Shown here: positions 1 to 5,380 of the stretch, in pieces
Numbering within the stretch: the first letter of the stretch is position 1
Layout: every line of letters starts with the position of its first letter
Origin: Flavobacteriaceae bacterium
GTDB taxonomy: Bacteria > Bacteroidota > Bacteroidia > Flavobacteriales > Flavobacteriaceae
Direction: 5' to 3'
DNA length: 7,089 nt
Assembly: GCA_003511845.1 (NCBI GenBank)
Contig: DOIV01000311.1
Location: 1 to 7,089, forward strand
Notes under the pieces: model-generated
What the model saw: only the letters and a program-made list of their open reading frames with translations
Database searches by the model: none
Told to the model about the DNA's origin: nothing
Position numbers and translations under genes: made by a program

Positions 1-666
1 GATGAGAATAATCATATTACCATACCCGGATTTTATGATAATGTTGAAGAACTATCCGACGAAGAGCGAGCTGAAATGGCAAAAGCACCATTTTCATTAG
101 ATGCTTATAAAAAAGCATTAGACATCGAAGCTGTTTATGGTGAAAAAGGATACACTACCAACGAACGAAATTCTATTAGACCTACGTTAGATGTCAACGG
201 AATTTGGGGAGGTTATATTGGTGAAGGTGCTAAAACTGTTATTGCCAGTCAAGCATTTGCAAAAATATCTATGCGTTTGGTACCCAATCAAGATTGGGTA
301 GAAATTACTGAACTTTTTAAAACACACTTTGAAAGTATTGCACCGAAAGGAGTGACAGTAAAAGTTAAACCGCATCATGGCGGACAAGGTTATGTAACGC
401 CTATAGATAATATTGGATATATGGCTGCCAATAAGGCTTATACTAAAAGTTTTGGAGTTGAAGCAATTCCTCAACGTAGTGGTGGTAGTATTCCTATAGT
501 AGCTCTGTTTGAAAAAGAATTGAAAAGCAAAACTATTTTGATGGGCTTTGGTTTAGATAGTGATGCTATCCACTCGCCCAACGAACATTTTGGTGTTTTT
601 AATTACCTAAAAGGTATAGAAACCATTCCGTTGTTTTATAAGTATTTTACTGAAATGAGTATATAA
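1..666 (+). CDS. M20-family metallodipeptidase, C-terminal part (5' end outside window)
   Basis: The reading frame is open from base 1 to the TAA at 664-666, giving 221 residues. The first internal Met (base 76) is not the start, because upstream codons continue the family sequence (ITIPGFYDNVEELSDEER). M20 dipeptidases of this type (carnosinase/CNDP-like) are usually about 460 residues, so roughly the N-terminal half, with most zinc ligands, is missing. Visible are the end of the catalytic domain, the dimerisation/lid domain starting near RPTLDVNGIWGGY, a HHGGQGY segment, the substrate-binding SGGSIP motif (visible residues 160-165), and DAIHSPNEHFG (from about 188), whose His is expected to be the last metal ligand. 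By family knowledge it is a zinc-dependent exopeptidase acting on dipeptides or short peptides. No classical terminator follows; the next gene is convergent. Family assignment is firm; the exact substrate is unknown. Confidence 0.93.
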   Translation, partial: DENNHITIPGFYDNVEELSDEERAEMAKAPFSLDAYKKALDIEAVYGEKGYTTNERNSIRPTLDVNGIWGGYIGEGAKTVIASQAFAKISMRLVPNQDWVEITELFKTHFESIAPKGVTVKVKPHHGGQGYVTPIDNIGYMAANKAYTKSFGVEAIPQRSGGSIPIVALFEKELKSKTILMGFGLDSDAIHSPNEHFGVFNYLKGIETIPLFYKYFTEMSI

Positions 667-768
667 AAAAGCCTAAAAAAGAAGTTAAATATTAATACCT
701 GTTTTCACTTCTCTTCTACAAAACAATAATCATTAGAAAAGGTATATAAATTTTAATAACAGAATAAA

Positions 769-1059
769 CTAACGATGGAATCTTCTTTTTTTAAAATTAA
801 ATTTTATTTTTCGTTTAGGTAACTTAAGCTGTAAATCAGATAAAATTTTATCCGCAAATGCATAATCTACTTTTCTAAATCGATCAGCAGCATACGCCTT
901 ACAACCGCTTCTCGGGCTTTTGATTTCTTTAAGAATTAAACCATCATCATAAGGATTAAACCCTACAACTGTATACATTTCATTTTTTTTTAGTCTACCT
1001 AACTTGTACCACCTACGTCTTGCATCTATGCAAACAACAGTCTCACCTATTTTAAACAT
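769..1059 (-). CDS. Small hypothetical protein, paralog A, with a basic C-terminal tail
   Basis: This 96-residue protein starts at ATG 1059-1057 and ends at TAG 771-769. I do not recognise a named family. It is about 74% identical (56 of 76 aligned positions) to the product of the neighbouring gene at 1248-1505. Shared blocks are GExVVCI-ARR-W-KLG, EMYTVVGFNPYD, GLILKE-KSP and RFRKVDY. The short, strand-rich, Cys- and Trp-containing sequence with a central MYTVVGF could be a small SH3-like beta barrel, but this is a guess. No signal peptide or membrane segment is visible, so it is probably cytoplasmic. It differs from its paralog by a 20-residue extension (77-96) in which 10 residues are Lys or Arg, which might contact nucleic acid. 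No Shine-Dalgarno sequence precedes the ATG. A promoter-like site lies about 55 bases upstream. Confidence 0.75.
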   Translation of the reverse strand: MFKIGETVVCIDARRRWYKLGRLKKNEMYTVVGFNPYDDGLILKEIKSPRSGCKAYAADRFRKVDYAFADKILSDLQLKLPKRKIKFNFKKRRFHR

Positions 1060-1114
1060 AATTTATTGTTATTTAATTTTCCCACTGGAAAAGTAAGCTT
1101 TTATTTTAAAAAGA

Positions 1115-1146
1115 CAAAATTAAATAAGAGTAAAATATTTCATAAA
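1115..1146 (-). promoter_or_regulatory. Putative promoter of paralog A (Bacteroidota type)
   Basis: On the minus strand TAATTTTG (1122-1115) matches the Bacteroidota -7 consensus TAnnTTTG perfectly. A TTTA (1146-1143) lies 20 bases upstream, one mismatch from the -33 TTTG. Transcription would start a few bases downstream, giving a leader of roughly 50 bases before the ATG at 1059. The -33 element falls inside the T-tract of the terminator of the preceding gene. Confidence 0.4.
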
Positions 1147-1168
1147 AAAAACTCACTATGCCGTGAGT
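1144..1168 (-). terminator. Rho-independent terminator of paralog B
   Basis: Read on the minus strand, a 6-bp stem ACTCAC/GTGAGT (1168-1163 with 1156-1151) closes a 6-base loop. It is followed at once by an uninterrupted run of T (A1144-A1150 on the plus strand). It lies about 80 bases after the stop codon of the 1248-1505 gene and before the start of the 769-1059 gene, so the two paralogs are likely separate transcripts. Confidence 0.75.
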
Positions 1169-1247
1169 CTAAATCTAAATAATTGATTTTAAGGTAGTAA
1201 ACACCTGTAATTAAAATGAAATAATTAAGGTTTTTAGTTTTTGAATA

Positions 1248-1505
1248 TCAATAACTATGCTGAGTATCTAATTCTTGAATAGTTTTTTTAGCAAATTCAT
1301 AATCTACTTTTCTGAATCGCTCTGCTGCAAATGCATTATAACCACTTCCCGGACTTTTAACTTCTTTAAGAATTAAACCTTTATCGTAAGGATTGAAACC
1401 AACTACAGTGTACATTTCATCTTTTTTAAGACCTCCTAGTTTATACCAATATCTTCTTGCATTGATACAAACAACTACTTCTCCGATTTCAAATGTATTT
1501 TCCAT
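1248..1505 (-). CDS. Small hypothetical protein, paralog B
   Basis: This 85-residue protein starts at ATG 1505-1503 and ends at TGA 1250-1248. It is the close paralog of the 769-1059 product: residues 4-79 align with residues 1-76 of that protein without gaps. It ends with a short DTQHSY tail instead of the basic extension. The start is supported by the alignment and by a purine-rich AAGGA two bases before the ATG, close for a Shine-Dalgarno site. I see no signal peptide, membrane segment or catalytic motif. Strong protein conservation together with diverged third codon positions suggests both copies have been selected to remain functional since an older duplication. Function is unknown. Its transcript is likely ended by the hairpin at 1144-1168. 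I found no convincing promoter immediately upstream. Confidence 0.75.
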   Translation of the reverse strand: MENTFEIGEVVVCINARRYWYKLGGLKKDEMYTVVGFNPYDKGLILKEVKSPGSGYNAFAAERFRKVDYEFAKKTIQELDTQHSY

Positions 1506-1650
1506 GATCCTTGCTTTTATATGGTTTAATATAGAACCGTTTACGTTAAAAAATTTCTCTTTTAAAATATTGGTAATTTTACAAAAAGGTTACGCACCTA
1601 ATTATGAGTAAATTAATTTTTCTTTTTCTAATAGCAAGGGGGGAAGTTAG

Positions 1651-1679
1651 TATTATAACTATCTATAAATAGTTTAATA
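1651..1679. repeat. AT-rich imperfect inverted repeat
   Basis: AACTAT (1657-1662) and ATAGTT (1669-1674) form a perfect 6-bp stem with a 6-base loop. Outer TATTA/TAATA arms (1651-1655 and 1675-1679) extend it with one unpaired T. There is no T-tract in a terminator position. In DNA this AT-rich, the hairpin may be incidental. Confidence 0.4.
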
Positions 1680-1723
1680 AATTAATAACCTCCTTTATTA
1701 TTACAATAGTACAATATAATTCT

Positions 1724-1759
1724 AAAGGAAATCTAAAGTTATTCTTTAAAATTTCCTTT
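1724..1759. repeat. Long inverted repeat with 14 paired positions, possible RNA hairpin
   Basis: Perfect 9-bp arms AAAGGAAAT (1724-1732) and ATTTCCTTT (1751-1759) enclose a further 5-bp stem TAAAG/CTTTA (1734-1738, 1744-1748) with a TTATT loop. One C faces two A in a small internal loop. No T-run follows on either strand, so it is not a typical terminator. It lies about 45 bases upstream of the -33 element of the repressor promoter, and could be a protein-binding dyad or a leader structure of a minus-strand transcript. Confidence 0.55.
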
Positions 1760-1802
1760 CAGGATAAAAAGGATGAATATTAAGTGATTTTTTTAATAAA
1801 AA

Positions 1803-1833
1803 TTTGGAATATCAAAATATTGTTCTACATCTG
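1803..1833 (+). promoter_or_regulatory. Promoter of the blaI-blaR1-like operon
   Basis: TTTG (1803-1806) is followed after 19 bases by TACATCTG (1826-1833), one mismatch from the Bacteroidota -7 consensus TAnnTTTG. Element quality and spacing fit that promoter class. Transcription should start near 1838-1841, giving a leader of only about 20 bases. The -7 element lies within the first operator dyad, so a bound repressor would block polymerase directly. Confidence 0.6.
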
Positions 1834-1838
1834 TAGAG
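1823..1838. promoter_or_regulatory. Operator-like dyad 1 for the BlaI-type repressor
   Basis: TTCTA, six bases, then TAGAG, with the inner core CTACA-TC-TGTAG. The core agrees with the TACA-n2-TGTA heart of known BlaI/MecI operators. It covers the -7 element of the operon promoter. The dyad is read directly from sequence; its function is inferred from family knowledge and its place just before the repressor gene. Confidence 0.65.
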
Positions 1839-1842
1839 TTAA

Positions 1843-1858
1843 TTCTAAAAACGTAGAA
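1843..1858. promoter_or_regulatory. Operator-like dyad 2 for the BlaI-type repressor
   Basis: TTCTA, six bases (AAAACG), then TAGAA: the same arms and spacer length as dyad 1, although the core lacks TACA. The dyad centres are exactly 20 bases apart, about two helical turns, which would put two repressor dimers on the same face of the DNA. It covers the predicted transcription start and ends two bases before the ATG. The outermost half-sites of the pair, TGTTCTAC (1821-1828) and GTAGAACA (1853-1860), are perfect inverted copies. Confidence 0.6.
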
Positions 1859-1860
1859 CA

Positions 1861-2226
1861 ATGCAATTATCAAAAACTGAAGAACAATTAATGCAATATT
1901 TATGGAAACTTGAAAAAGCTTTTATGAAAGATTTATTAAATGCTTACACTGAACCTAAGCCAGCTACTACAACTGTAGCTACACTGATAAAACGAATGAC
2001 TGAAAAAGGTTTTGTTGCTTACAAATTATTTGGAAATTCAAGAGAATATTATCCGCTAGTTAGAAAGAAGGATTACTTCTCTAAACATGTAAACGGATTG
2101 ATTAAAAACTTCTTTAATGATTCAGCCTCTCAATTTGCCTCATTCTTTACACAAGAAACAAATTTAAGTAAAGCTGAATTGGAAGATTTAAAAACAATAA
2201 TAGATCAAGAACTTAAAAAGAAATAG
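1861..2226 (+). CDS. BlaI/MecI/CopY-family transcriptional repressor
   Basis: This 121-residue protein is the usual length for the family. The N-terminal winged helix covers about residues 1-72: LSKTEEQLMQYLWKLEKAF opens helix 1, the recognition helix is around PATTTVATLIKRMTEKG (34-50), and the wing is FVAYKLFGNSREYYPLV. The C-terminal helices (about 73-121) would form the dimerisation part. By family knowledge it binds dyad operators as a dimer and is inactivated by proteolytic cleavage in the C-terminal domain. The scissile Asn-Phe of staphylococcal BlaI/MecI appears to align with Phe95-Phe96 here, although an Asn-Phe is present at 83-84. The start directly follows two operator-like dyads, indicating autoregulation. 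No Shine-Dalgarno sequence is present. The M56 protease gene begins two bases after the stop, so the two are co-transcribed. The repressor family is firm; the inducing signal is not. Confidence 0.94.
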   Translation: MQLSKTEEQLMQYLWKLEKAFMKDLLNAYTEPKPATTTVATLIKRMTEKGFVAYKLFGNSREYYPLVRKKDYFSKHVNGLIKNFFNDSASQFASFFTQETNLSKAELEDLKTIIDQELKKK

Positions 2227-2228
2227 TT

Positions 2229-4181
2229 ATGATACCCTATATTATTAAAGCTAGTATTTGCCTTGCTTCCTTTTATCTTTTCTATAAACTGTTTTTAGAA
2301 AAAGAAAATATACATACTTTTAAAAGAATATATCTATTGTTATCAATTCTCGTGTCCTTAAGTATTCCATTTATAACTTACACACAATATATAGAGTCAG
2401 AAATAGTTTTAGAAGCAAATTTGACAACTTCAAAAAAAATCGAATCTTCTGAAACAATAAATCAAGTAAAAACCTCTGACAGTATTATAATTACACAACA
2501 AAAAACTGACTATTTAGCATCAATTTTATGGGCAATATATGCACTAGGAGTATTCATTTTTGGAATAAAATTTATCATTAACTTAGTTCATCTTTTTAAG
2601 AAGATACATGAAAATCCTAAACAAAAAGTTCAAAATTTTACGCATGTTTTATTACAAAACTTAATCGCACCACATACCTTTTTTAATTATCTATTCTTGA
2701 ACAAGTCTAAATATGAAACCAATCAAATACCGCAAGAAGTACTTTGGCACGAACAAACTCATGCTCAAGAAAAACATAGTTTAGATGTGTTATTTATTGA
2801 ATTATTAAACGTCATTTTTTGGTTCAATCCATTATTCTATTATTTAAAAAAATCCATCAAATTAAATCATGAATTTTTAGCAGATAGAGCGGTACTTAAT
2901 AAAGGTGTTTCACTCACAGCTTATCAAGAAATATTATTAGCTTTTTCTTCAAACCCAAACGAGCCTCAATTAGCCAATGCTATTAATTATTCATCTATAA
3001 AAAAACGACTTATTATTATGAAAACAAACACCTCAAAAAAAACCATTTGGTTAAAAAATCTAGTGCTATTACCTCTACTTACAGTCTTGATTTATAGTTT
3101 TAGTAATAAAACTATTGTTCAAAAGGAAAATCAAACTAATGAGTCAATCAAAAATGAAATAGAAAAAATTAATAAATTGGAAATTCATTATCTAAAAACA
3201 CCCCCTATACTTAATGAAGAAAGTAACTCTTCAAGTAATCAAATTACAATTGCAGAAAACATTATTATTAATATAGATGAAAATGGAAAATTATTACTTA
3301 ATGAATCGTCTGTCAAAATGGAAAATTTAGCAAATAAACTTAACAATTGGCTATCTTTTGAACAAAAAAAAGAATTGGTATTAGCAAAAATTATTGTTGC
3401 CTCTAAAACACAAATGGGCTTTATAACTGATGTAAAAATGAAATTACGTGAATATGGTACCTTTGAAACTTCTATTCAATACATCTCATCATTACAACTT
3501 CAAGAAAAAGCTACACCTGAGCAAATTGCAGAGTATAATACCTTAGCAGAACACTACAATTCTCAATCAAAAGACAAAATGATAGTCAAGGTAAAAGATA
3601 TGAAACGCATCAAATATCTTTATGATTTGATGACCCATAAACAGAAAAACAATGCTGAAACTTTTCCTAACTTCCCTCCTCCTCCAGCTCCAATACCTGT
3701 AGCAAAAGAAGGCGAAAGTCCACAAATGGTGGTTTCTAAAACATTTTACAATTATAAAGATGAAAACGAAAAAGAAGTCAATGTAGAGCTGGTTCATGAC
3801 GGACTTCAATTGGTGCCTGCAATTCCACCGCCACCGCCAATCCCAGCAAATGCAACAGAATTACAGAAAAATAATTATAAGGCCGCTATTCAGAAATATG
3901 AAGAAAAAAAGAAACATCAGATTGAGGAGTTTAATTCAAGTTTAGATAAAAATAATGGAGACCTTTTACCGCCACCGCCGCCACCTTTACCACCAAATCC
4001 GATAGACCATTTAATTGAAATGGCTAAAAAAGGTGCGAACTTCTATTTTAACAACAAAAAAATAAGCTCAGATAAAGCTATTGATATTGCTAAAAATAAT
4101 GAGGATATTAATATTTATATTAAAGAACATAATTCAAAAAAACCAATTGTAAAATTATCTACCAAACCTATTAGAAATTAA
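2229..4181 (+). CDS. BlaR1/MecR1-like M56 membrane metalloprotease with ExbD-like and polyproline periplasmic region
   Basis: This 650-residue protein is the presumed signal-transducing partner of the preceding repressor. Membrane segments are visible at about 3-22, 33-53, 95-122 and 276-292. The protease domain lies between the third and fourth and should face the cytoplasm. It has the zinc motif HEQTH (174-178) and a downstream NHEFLAD (213-219) whose Glu is a likely third ligand. Residues 293-650 should be periplasmic. Within them, about 339-424 resembles the soluble ExbD/TolR domain (INIDENGKLLLN, then KIIVASKT and KMKLREYGTFETSI). Three proline-rich stretches follow (480-490, 530-539, 580-591), with a charged, possibly helical linker (541-571) and a conserved-looking end (DHLIEMAKKGANFYF onward). 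The penicillin-binding domain of true BlaR1 is absent, so beta-lactam sensing is not supported. Its start two bases after the repressor stop implies translational coupling. The terminator-like hairpin at 4246-4274 ends the operon. Confidence 0.92.
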   Translation: MIPYIIKASICLASFYLFYKLFLEKENIHTFKRIYLLLSILVSLSIPFITYTQYIESEIVLEANLTTSKKIESSETINQVKTSDSIIITQQKTDYLASILWAIYALGVFIFGIKFIINLVHLFKKIHENPKQKVQNFTHVLLQNLIAPHTFFNYLFLNKSKYETNQIPQEVLWHEQTHAQEKHSLDVLFIELLNVIFWFNPLFYYLKKSIKLNHEFLADRAVLNKGVSLTAYQEILLAFSSNPNEPQLANAINYSSIKKRLIIMKTNTSKKTIWLKNLVLLPLLTVLIYSFSNKTIVQKENQTNESIKNEIEKINKLEIHYLKTPPILNEESNSSSNQITIAENIIINIDENGKLLLNESSVKMENLANKLNNWLSFEQKKELVLAKIIVASKTQMGFITDVKMKLREYGTFETSIQYISSLQLQEKATPEQIAEYNTLAEHYNSQSKDKMIVKVKDMKRIKYLYDLMTHKQKNNAETFPNFPPPPAPIPVAKEGESPQMVVSKTFYNYKDENEKEVNVELVHDGLQLVPAIPPPPPIPANATELQKNNYKAAIQKYEEKKKHQIEEFNSSLDKNNGDLLPPPPPPLPPNPIDHLIEMAKKGANFYFNNKKISSDKAIDIAKNNEDINIYIKEHNSKKPIVKLSTKPIRN

Positions 4182-4196
4182 ATTAACGAGGTTCAA

Positions 4197-4267
4197 CCCC
4201 TCCGTCCTTGAAATCTATAATAATTATGAAATTTTCTGCTGGACACCTCCCCTAAAAAAAGGGGAGG
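4197..4267. repeat. Double-hairpin intergenic repeat, copy 1
   Basis: Order: C-rich arm CCCCTCC (4197-4203), GTCC (4204-4207), an AT-rich spacer of 33 bases, GGAC (4241-4244), then CCTCCCCT (4246-4253) and AGGGGAGG (4260-4267), a perfect 8-bp stem with a loop of six A. The same plan recurs at 4930-4980 and 6155-6206. The first-hairpin region is longest in this copy and folds only imperfectly. It lies between the converging M56 and PhnA-domain genes. Confidence 0.75.
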
Positions 4268-4274
4268 AATTTTT
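4246..4274 (+). terminator. Terminator-like hairpin after the M56 gene
   Basis: A GC-rich 8-bp stem (4246-4253 with 4260-4267), two A, then five T (4270-4274) lie 65 bases after the M56 stop codon. This has the form of a rho-independent terminator on the plus strand. It is also the second hairpin of repeat copy 1. On the minus strand no T-tract follows the stem, so it is a poorer terminator for the opposing gene. Confidence 0.6.
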
Positions 4275-4288
4275 ATCTATAGATTAAC

Positions 4289-4867
4289 TTATAACTTCTT
4301 CACATATTTTGTAATAATCACAATTTGTTGACTCCCAACTCTACCTTCAATATATTCTTCATTATCATGGTCTAATGAAATTCTTCTAACCGCTGTACCT
4401 TGCTTGGCGACCATACTAGACCCTTTTACTTTCAAATCTTTTATCAATACCACAGAATCTCCTGCTTTCAACACCACACCATTTACATCTCTATGTACAA
4501 GTGTAGTTTCTTCTTCTTGATCTTCACCTGTAGCTCTAGCCAAAGCCAAAGCTTCATCATCAAGATACATCATATCTAATAAATCTTGAGACCAACCTTC
4601 TGAACGCAACCTGTTCAACATTCGCCAAGCCATTATCTGTACAGGCTGGTGTTCGCTCCACATACTATCATTTAAACAACGCCAATGGTTAGCGTCTACT
4701 TTATCAGCGTCTTCAATTTGCTCTAAACAAGTAGCACATACCAAAACCGAATTTTCAACGGCTTCATTTAATGAAGGCGGAATTTTATACACACTTAAAT
4801 TTTCTGCTGCACTACACAATTCACATACAGAACCGCTTCTTTCTTCTAATGATTTTAATACACTCAT
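4289..4867 (-). CDS. PhnA-domain zinc-ribbon protein (YjdM-like)
   Basis: This 192-residue protein starts at ATG 4867-4865 and ends at TAA 4291-4289. The N-terminus has a zinc ribbon with cysteines C15-x2-C18 and C44-x2-C47. A middle segment (about 60-110) is helical and Trp-rich. The C-terminal PhnA domain (about 124-192) contains DVNGVVLKAGDSVVLIKDLKVKG and ends in ITKYVKKL. E. coli YjdM was formerly called PhnA because it lies near the phosphonate genes; it is not the phosphonoacetate hydrolase, and its function is unclear. The longer form with an N-terminal extension is common in Bacteroidota. TACTATTG (4894-4887, minus strand) resembles a -7 element 20 bases before the ATG, but I see no matching -33. 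It converges on the M56 operon and looks like an independent gene. Family is firm; role unknown. Confidence 0.9.
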   Translation of the reverse strand: MSVLKSLEERSGSVCELCSAAENLSVYKIPPSLNEAVENSVLVCATCLEQIEDADKVDANHWRCLNDSMWSEHQPVQIMAWRMLNRLRSEGWSQDLLDMMYLDDEALALARATGEDQEEETTLVHRDVNGVVLKAGDSVVLIKDLKVKGSSMVAKQGTAVRRISLDHDNEEYIEGRVGSQQIVIITKYVKKL

Positions 4868-4929
4868 GGTTTGTTTTTTATTACTGCAATAGTACAGCTA
4901 AAATATTTATTTGTTTGTTTAAATATCTA

Positions 4930-4980
4930 CCTCCCCGCCTCAGTAAACTGAGACACCCTCTCCTTAAAAAAGGAGGGGAG
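4930..4980. repeat. Double-hairpin intergenic repeat, copy 2
   Basis: Order: CCTCCCC (4930-4936), a small hairpin CTCAG/CTGAG (4939-4943 with 4948-4952), then CCTCTCCTT (4957-4965) opposite AAGGAGGGG (4970-4978), a 9-bp stem with one G-T pair and a loop of four A. The upstream CTCCCC (4931-4936) is also perfectly complementary to GGGGAG (4975-4980), so two foldings compete. It lies downstream of the YjbR gene and upstream of the PhnA-domain gene. No T-tract follows on either strand. Confidence 0.75.
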
Positions 4981-5023
4981 TTCTTACGATCTGACTTATT
5001 AGTAAAAAATAAAACTTTATTTT

Positions 5024-5380
5024 CTATTCAAGGGTTTCTCTTAATTTTTTTGATAATTTATCAACTACCAAATTATAAGAATGATCTATTAATTCTAACA
5101 ATACTTTTTTTCTTGGCAATCTAGAATCAAAAACAACTGTATTCCAATGTTTTTTACTCATGTGATATCCTGGTAAAATAATTCCATCATATTCTTCTCT
5201 AAGTTCAATGGCTCGTTCTGGATCACATTTTAAATTGGCTGCTGTTGGTTGACGTTCTAATCCTGTTAAGGCAAACATCTTATTCAAGACTTTAAAAACT
5301 AAGGTCTTTTCATCAAAAGGAAAACTTTCAGTCACTCCTTTTTTATTCAAACAATATGTTCTAAATTCTTCTATGTTCAT
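5024..5380 (-). CDS. MmcQ/YjbR-family protein
   Basis: The 118-residue product, from ATG 5380-5378 to TAG 5026-5024, has the usual length of the family. I chose this ATG over the TTG one codon upstream because ATG is the normal start and MNIEEFRTYCL is the natural family N-terminus. Recognisable parts are the N-terminal helix, PFDEKTLVFKVLNKMFAL (21-38), the central NLKCDPERAIELREEY (49-64), GYHMSKKHWNTV (71-82) and a C-terminal helix LLELIDHSYNLVVDKL. YjbR proteins have a double-wing fold compared with DNA-binding domains, but their biological role is mostly undefined; cytoplasmic location is expected. The start overlaps the stop of the cyclase-family gene by one base (TGATG), so the two are co-transcribed and translationally coupled. 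It has no promoter of its own that I can see. Confidence 0.92.
   Translation of the reverse strand: MNIEEFRTYCLNKKGVTESFPFDEKTLVFKVLNKMFALTGLERQPTAANLKCDPERAIELREEYDGIILPGYHMSKKHWNTVVFDSRLPRKKVLLELIDHSYNLVVDKLSKKLRETLE

Larger units (their letters stand above)
1506..1860. other. 355-base intergenic region with hairpins and the blaI promoter/operator
   Basis: This divergent spacer lies between the minus-strand paralog B and the plus-strand repressor gene. I found no credible gene: the longest start-to-stop reading from a plausible ATG (1604-1672) gives only 22 residues. It contains an AT-rich imperfect hairpin (1651-1679), a longer hairpin (1724-1759), and at its right end the promoter and two dyads of the repressor operon (1803-1858). 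The remaining sequence is very AT-rich, with isolated G-rich (1637-1643) and CCTCCTTT (1689-1696) patches I cannot assign. Confidence 0.6.

Noticed and set aside
680..712. AGAAGT/ACTTCT inverted repeat after the M20 peptidase gene
   Set aside because: The stem is six bases with a 21-base loop and no proper T-tract, too weak to call a terminator.
1604..1672. Small plus-strand reading frame of 22 residues beginning MSKLIFLFLIARG
   Set aside because: It is very short, has no ribosome-binding site or promoter-like element before it, and ends in an AT-rich hairpin. Its lipophilic start is expected by chance in AT-rich DNA.
1689..1696. CCTCCTTT, identical to the end of 16S rRNA and a perfect AGGAGG on the minus strand
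   Set aside because: No open reading frame with a usable start follows AGGAGG on the minus strand, and the match is too short to indicate an rRNA fragment.
1704..1711. TACTATTG on the minus strand, similar to a -7 element and shared (with flanks) with the site before the PhnA-domain gene
   Set aside because: It would start a transcript about 190 bases before paralog B, no -33 element is placed correctly, and the shared core is only about 10 bases.
3567..3809. Minus-strand open frame of 80 codons inside the M56 gene
   Set aside because: It lies wholly within a well-supported gene and its residues (Phe-, Ile-, Trp- and Arg-rich) reflect the antisense of Lys-, Asn- and Pro-rich codons.
2229..4181. 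Interpretation of the operon as a beta-lactam resistance system
   Set aside because: The protease lacks the C-terminal penicillin-binding sensor, with no SxxK/KTG-type arrangement visible, and no beta-lactamase or PBP gene is present in the window.
4275..4284. Perfect palindrome ATCTATAGAT downstream of the PhnA-domain gene
   Set aside because: It is ten bases with no loop and AT-rich, so chance occurrence is likely; it does not form a terminator hairpin.
4771..5124. Plus-strand open frame of 117 codons across 4771-5124
   Set aside because: It runs antisense over two supported genes and through repeat copy 2, with no family resemblance.
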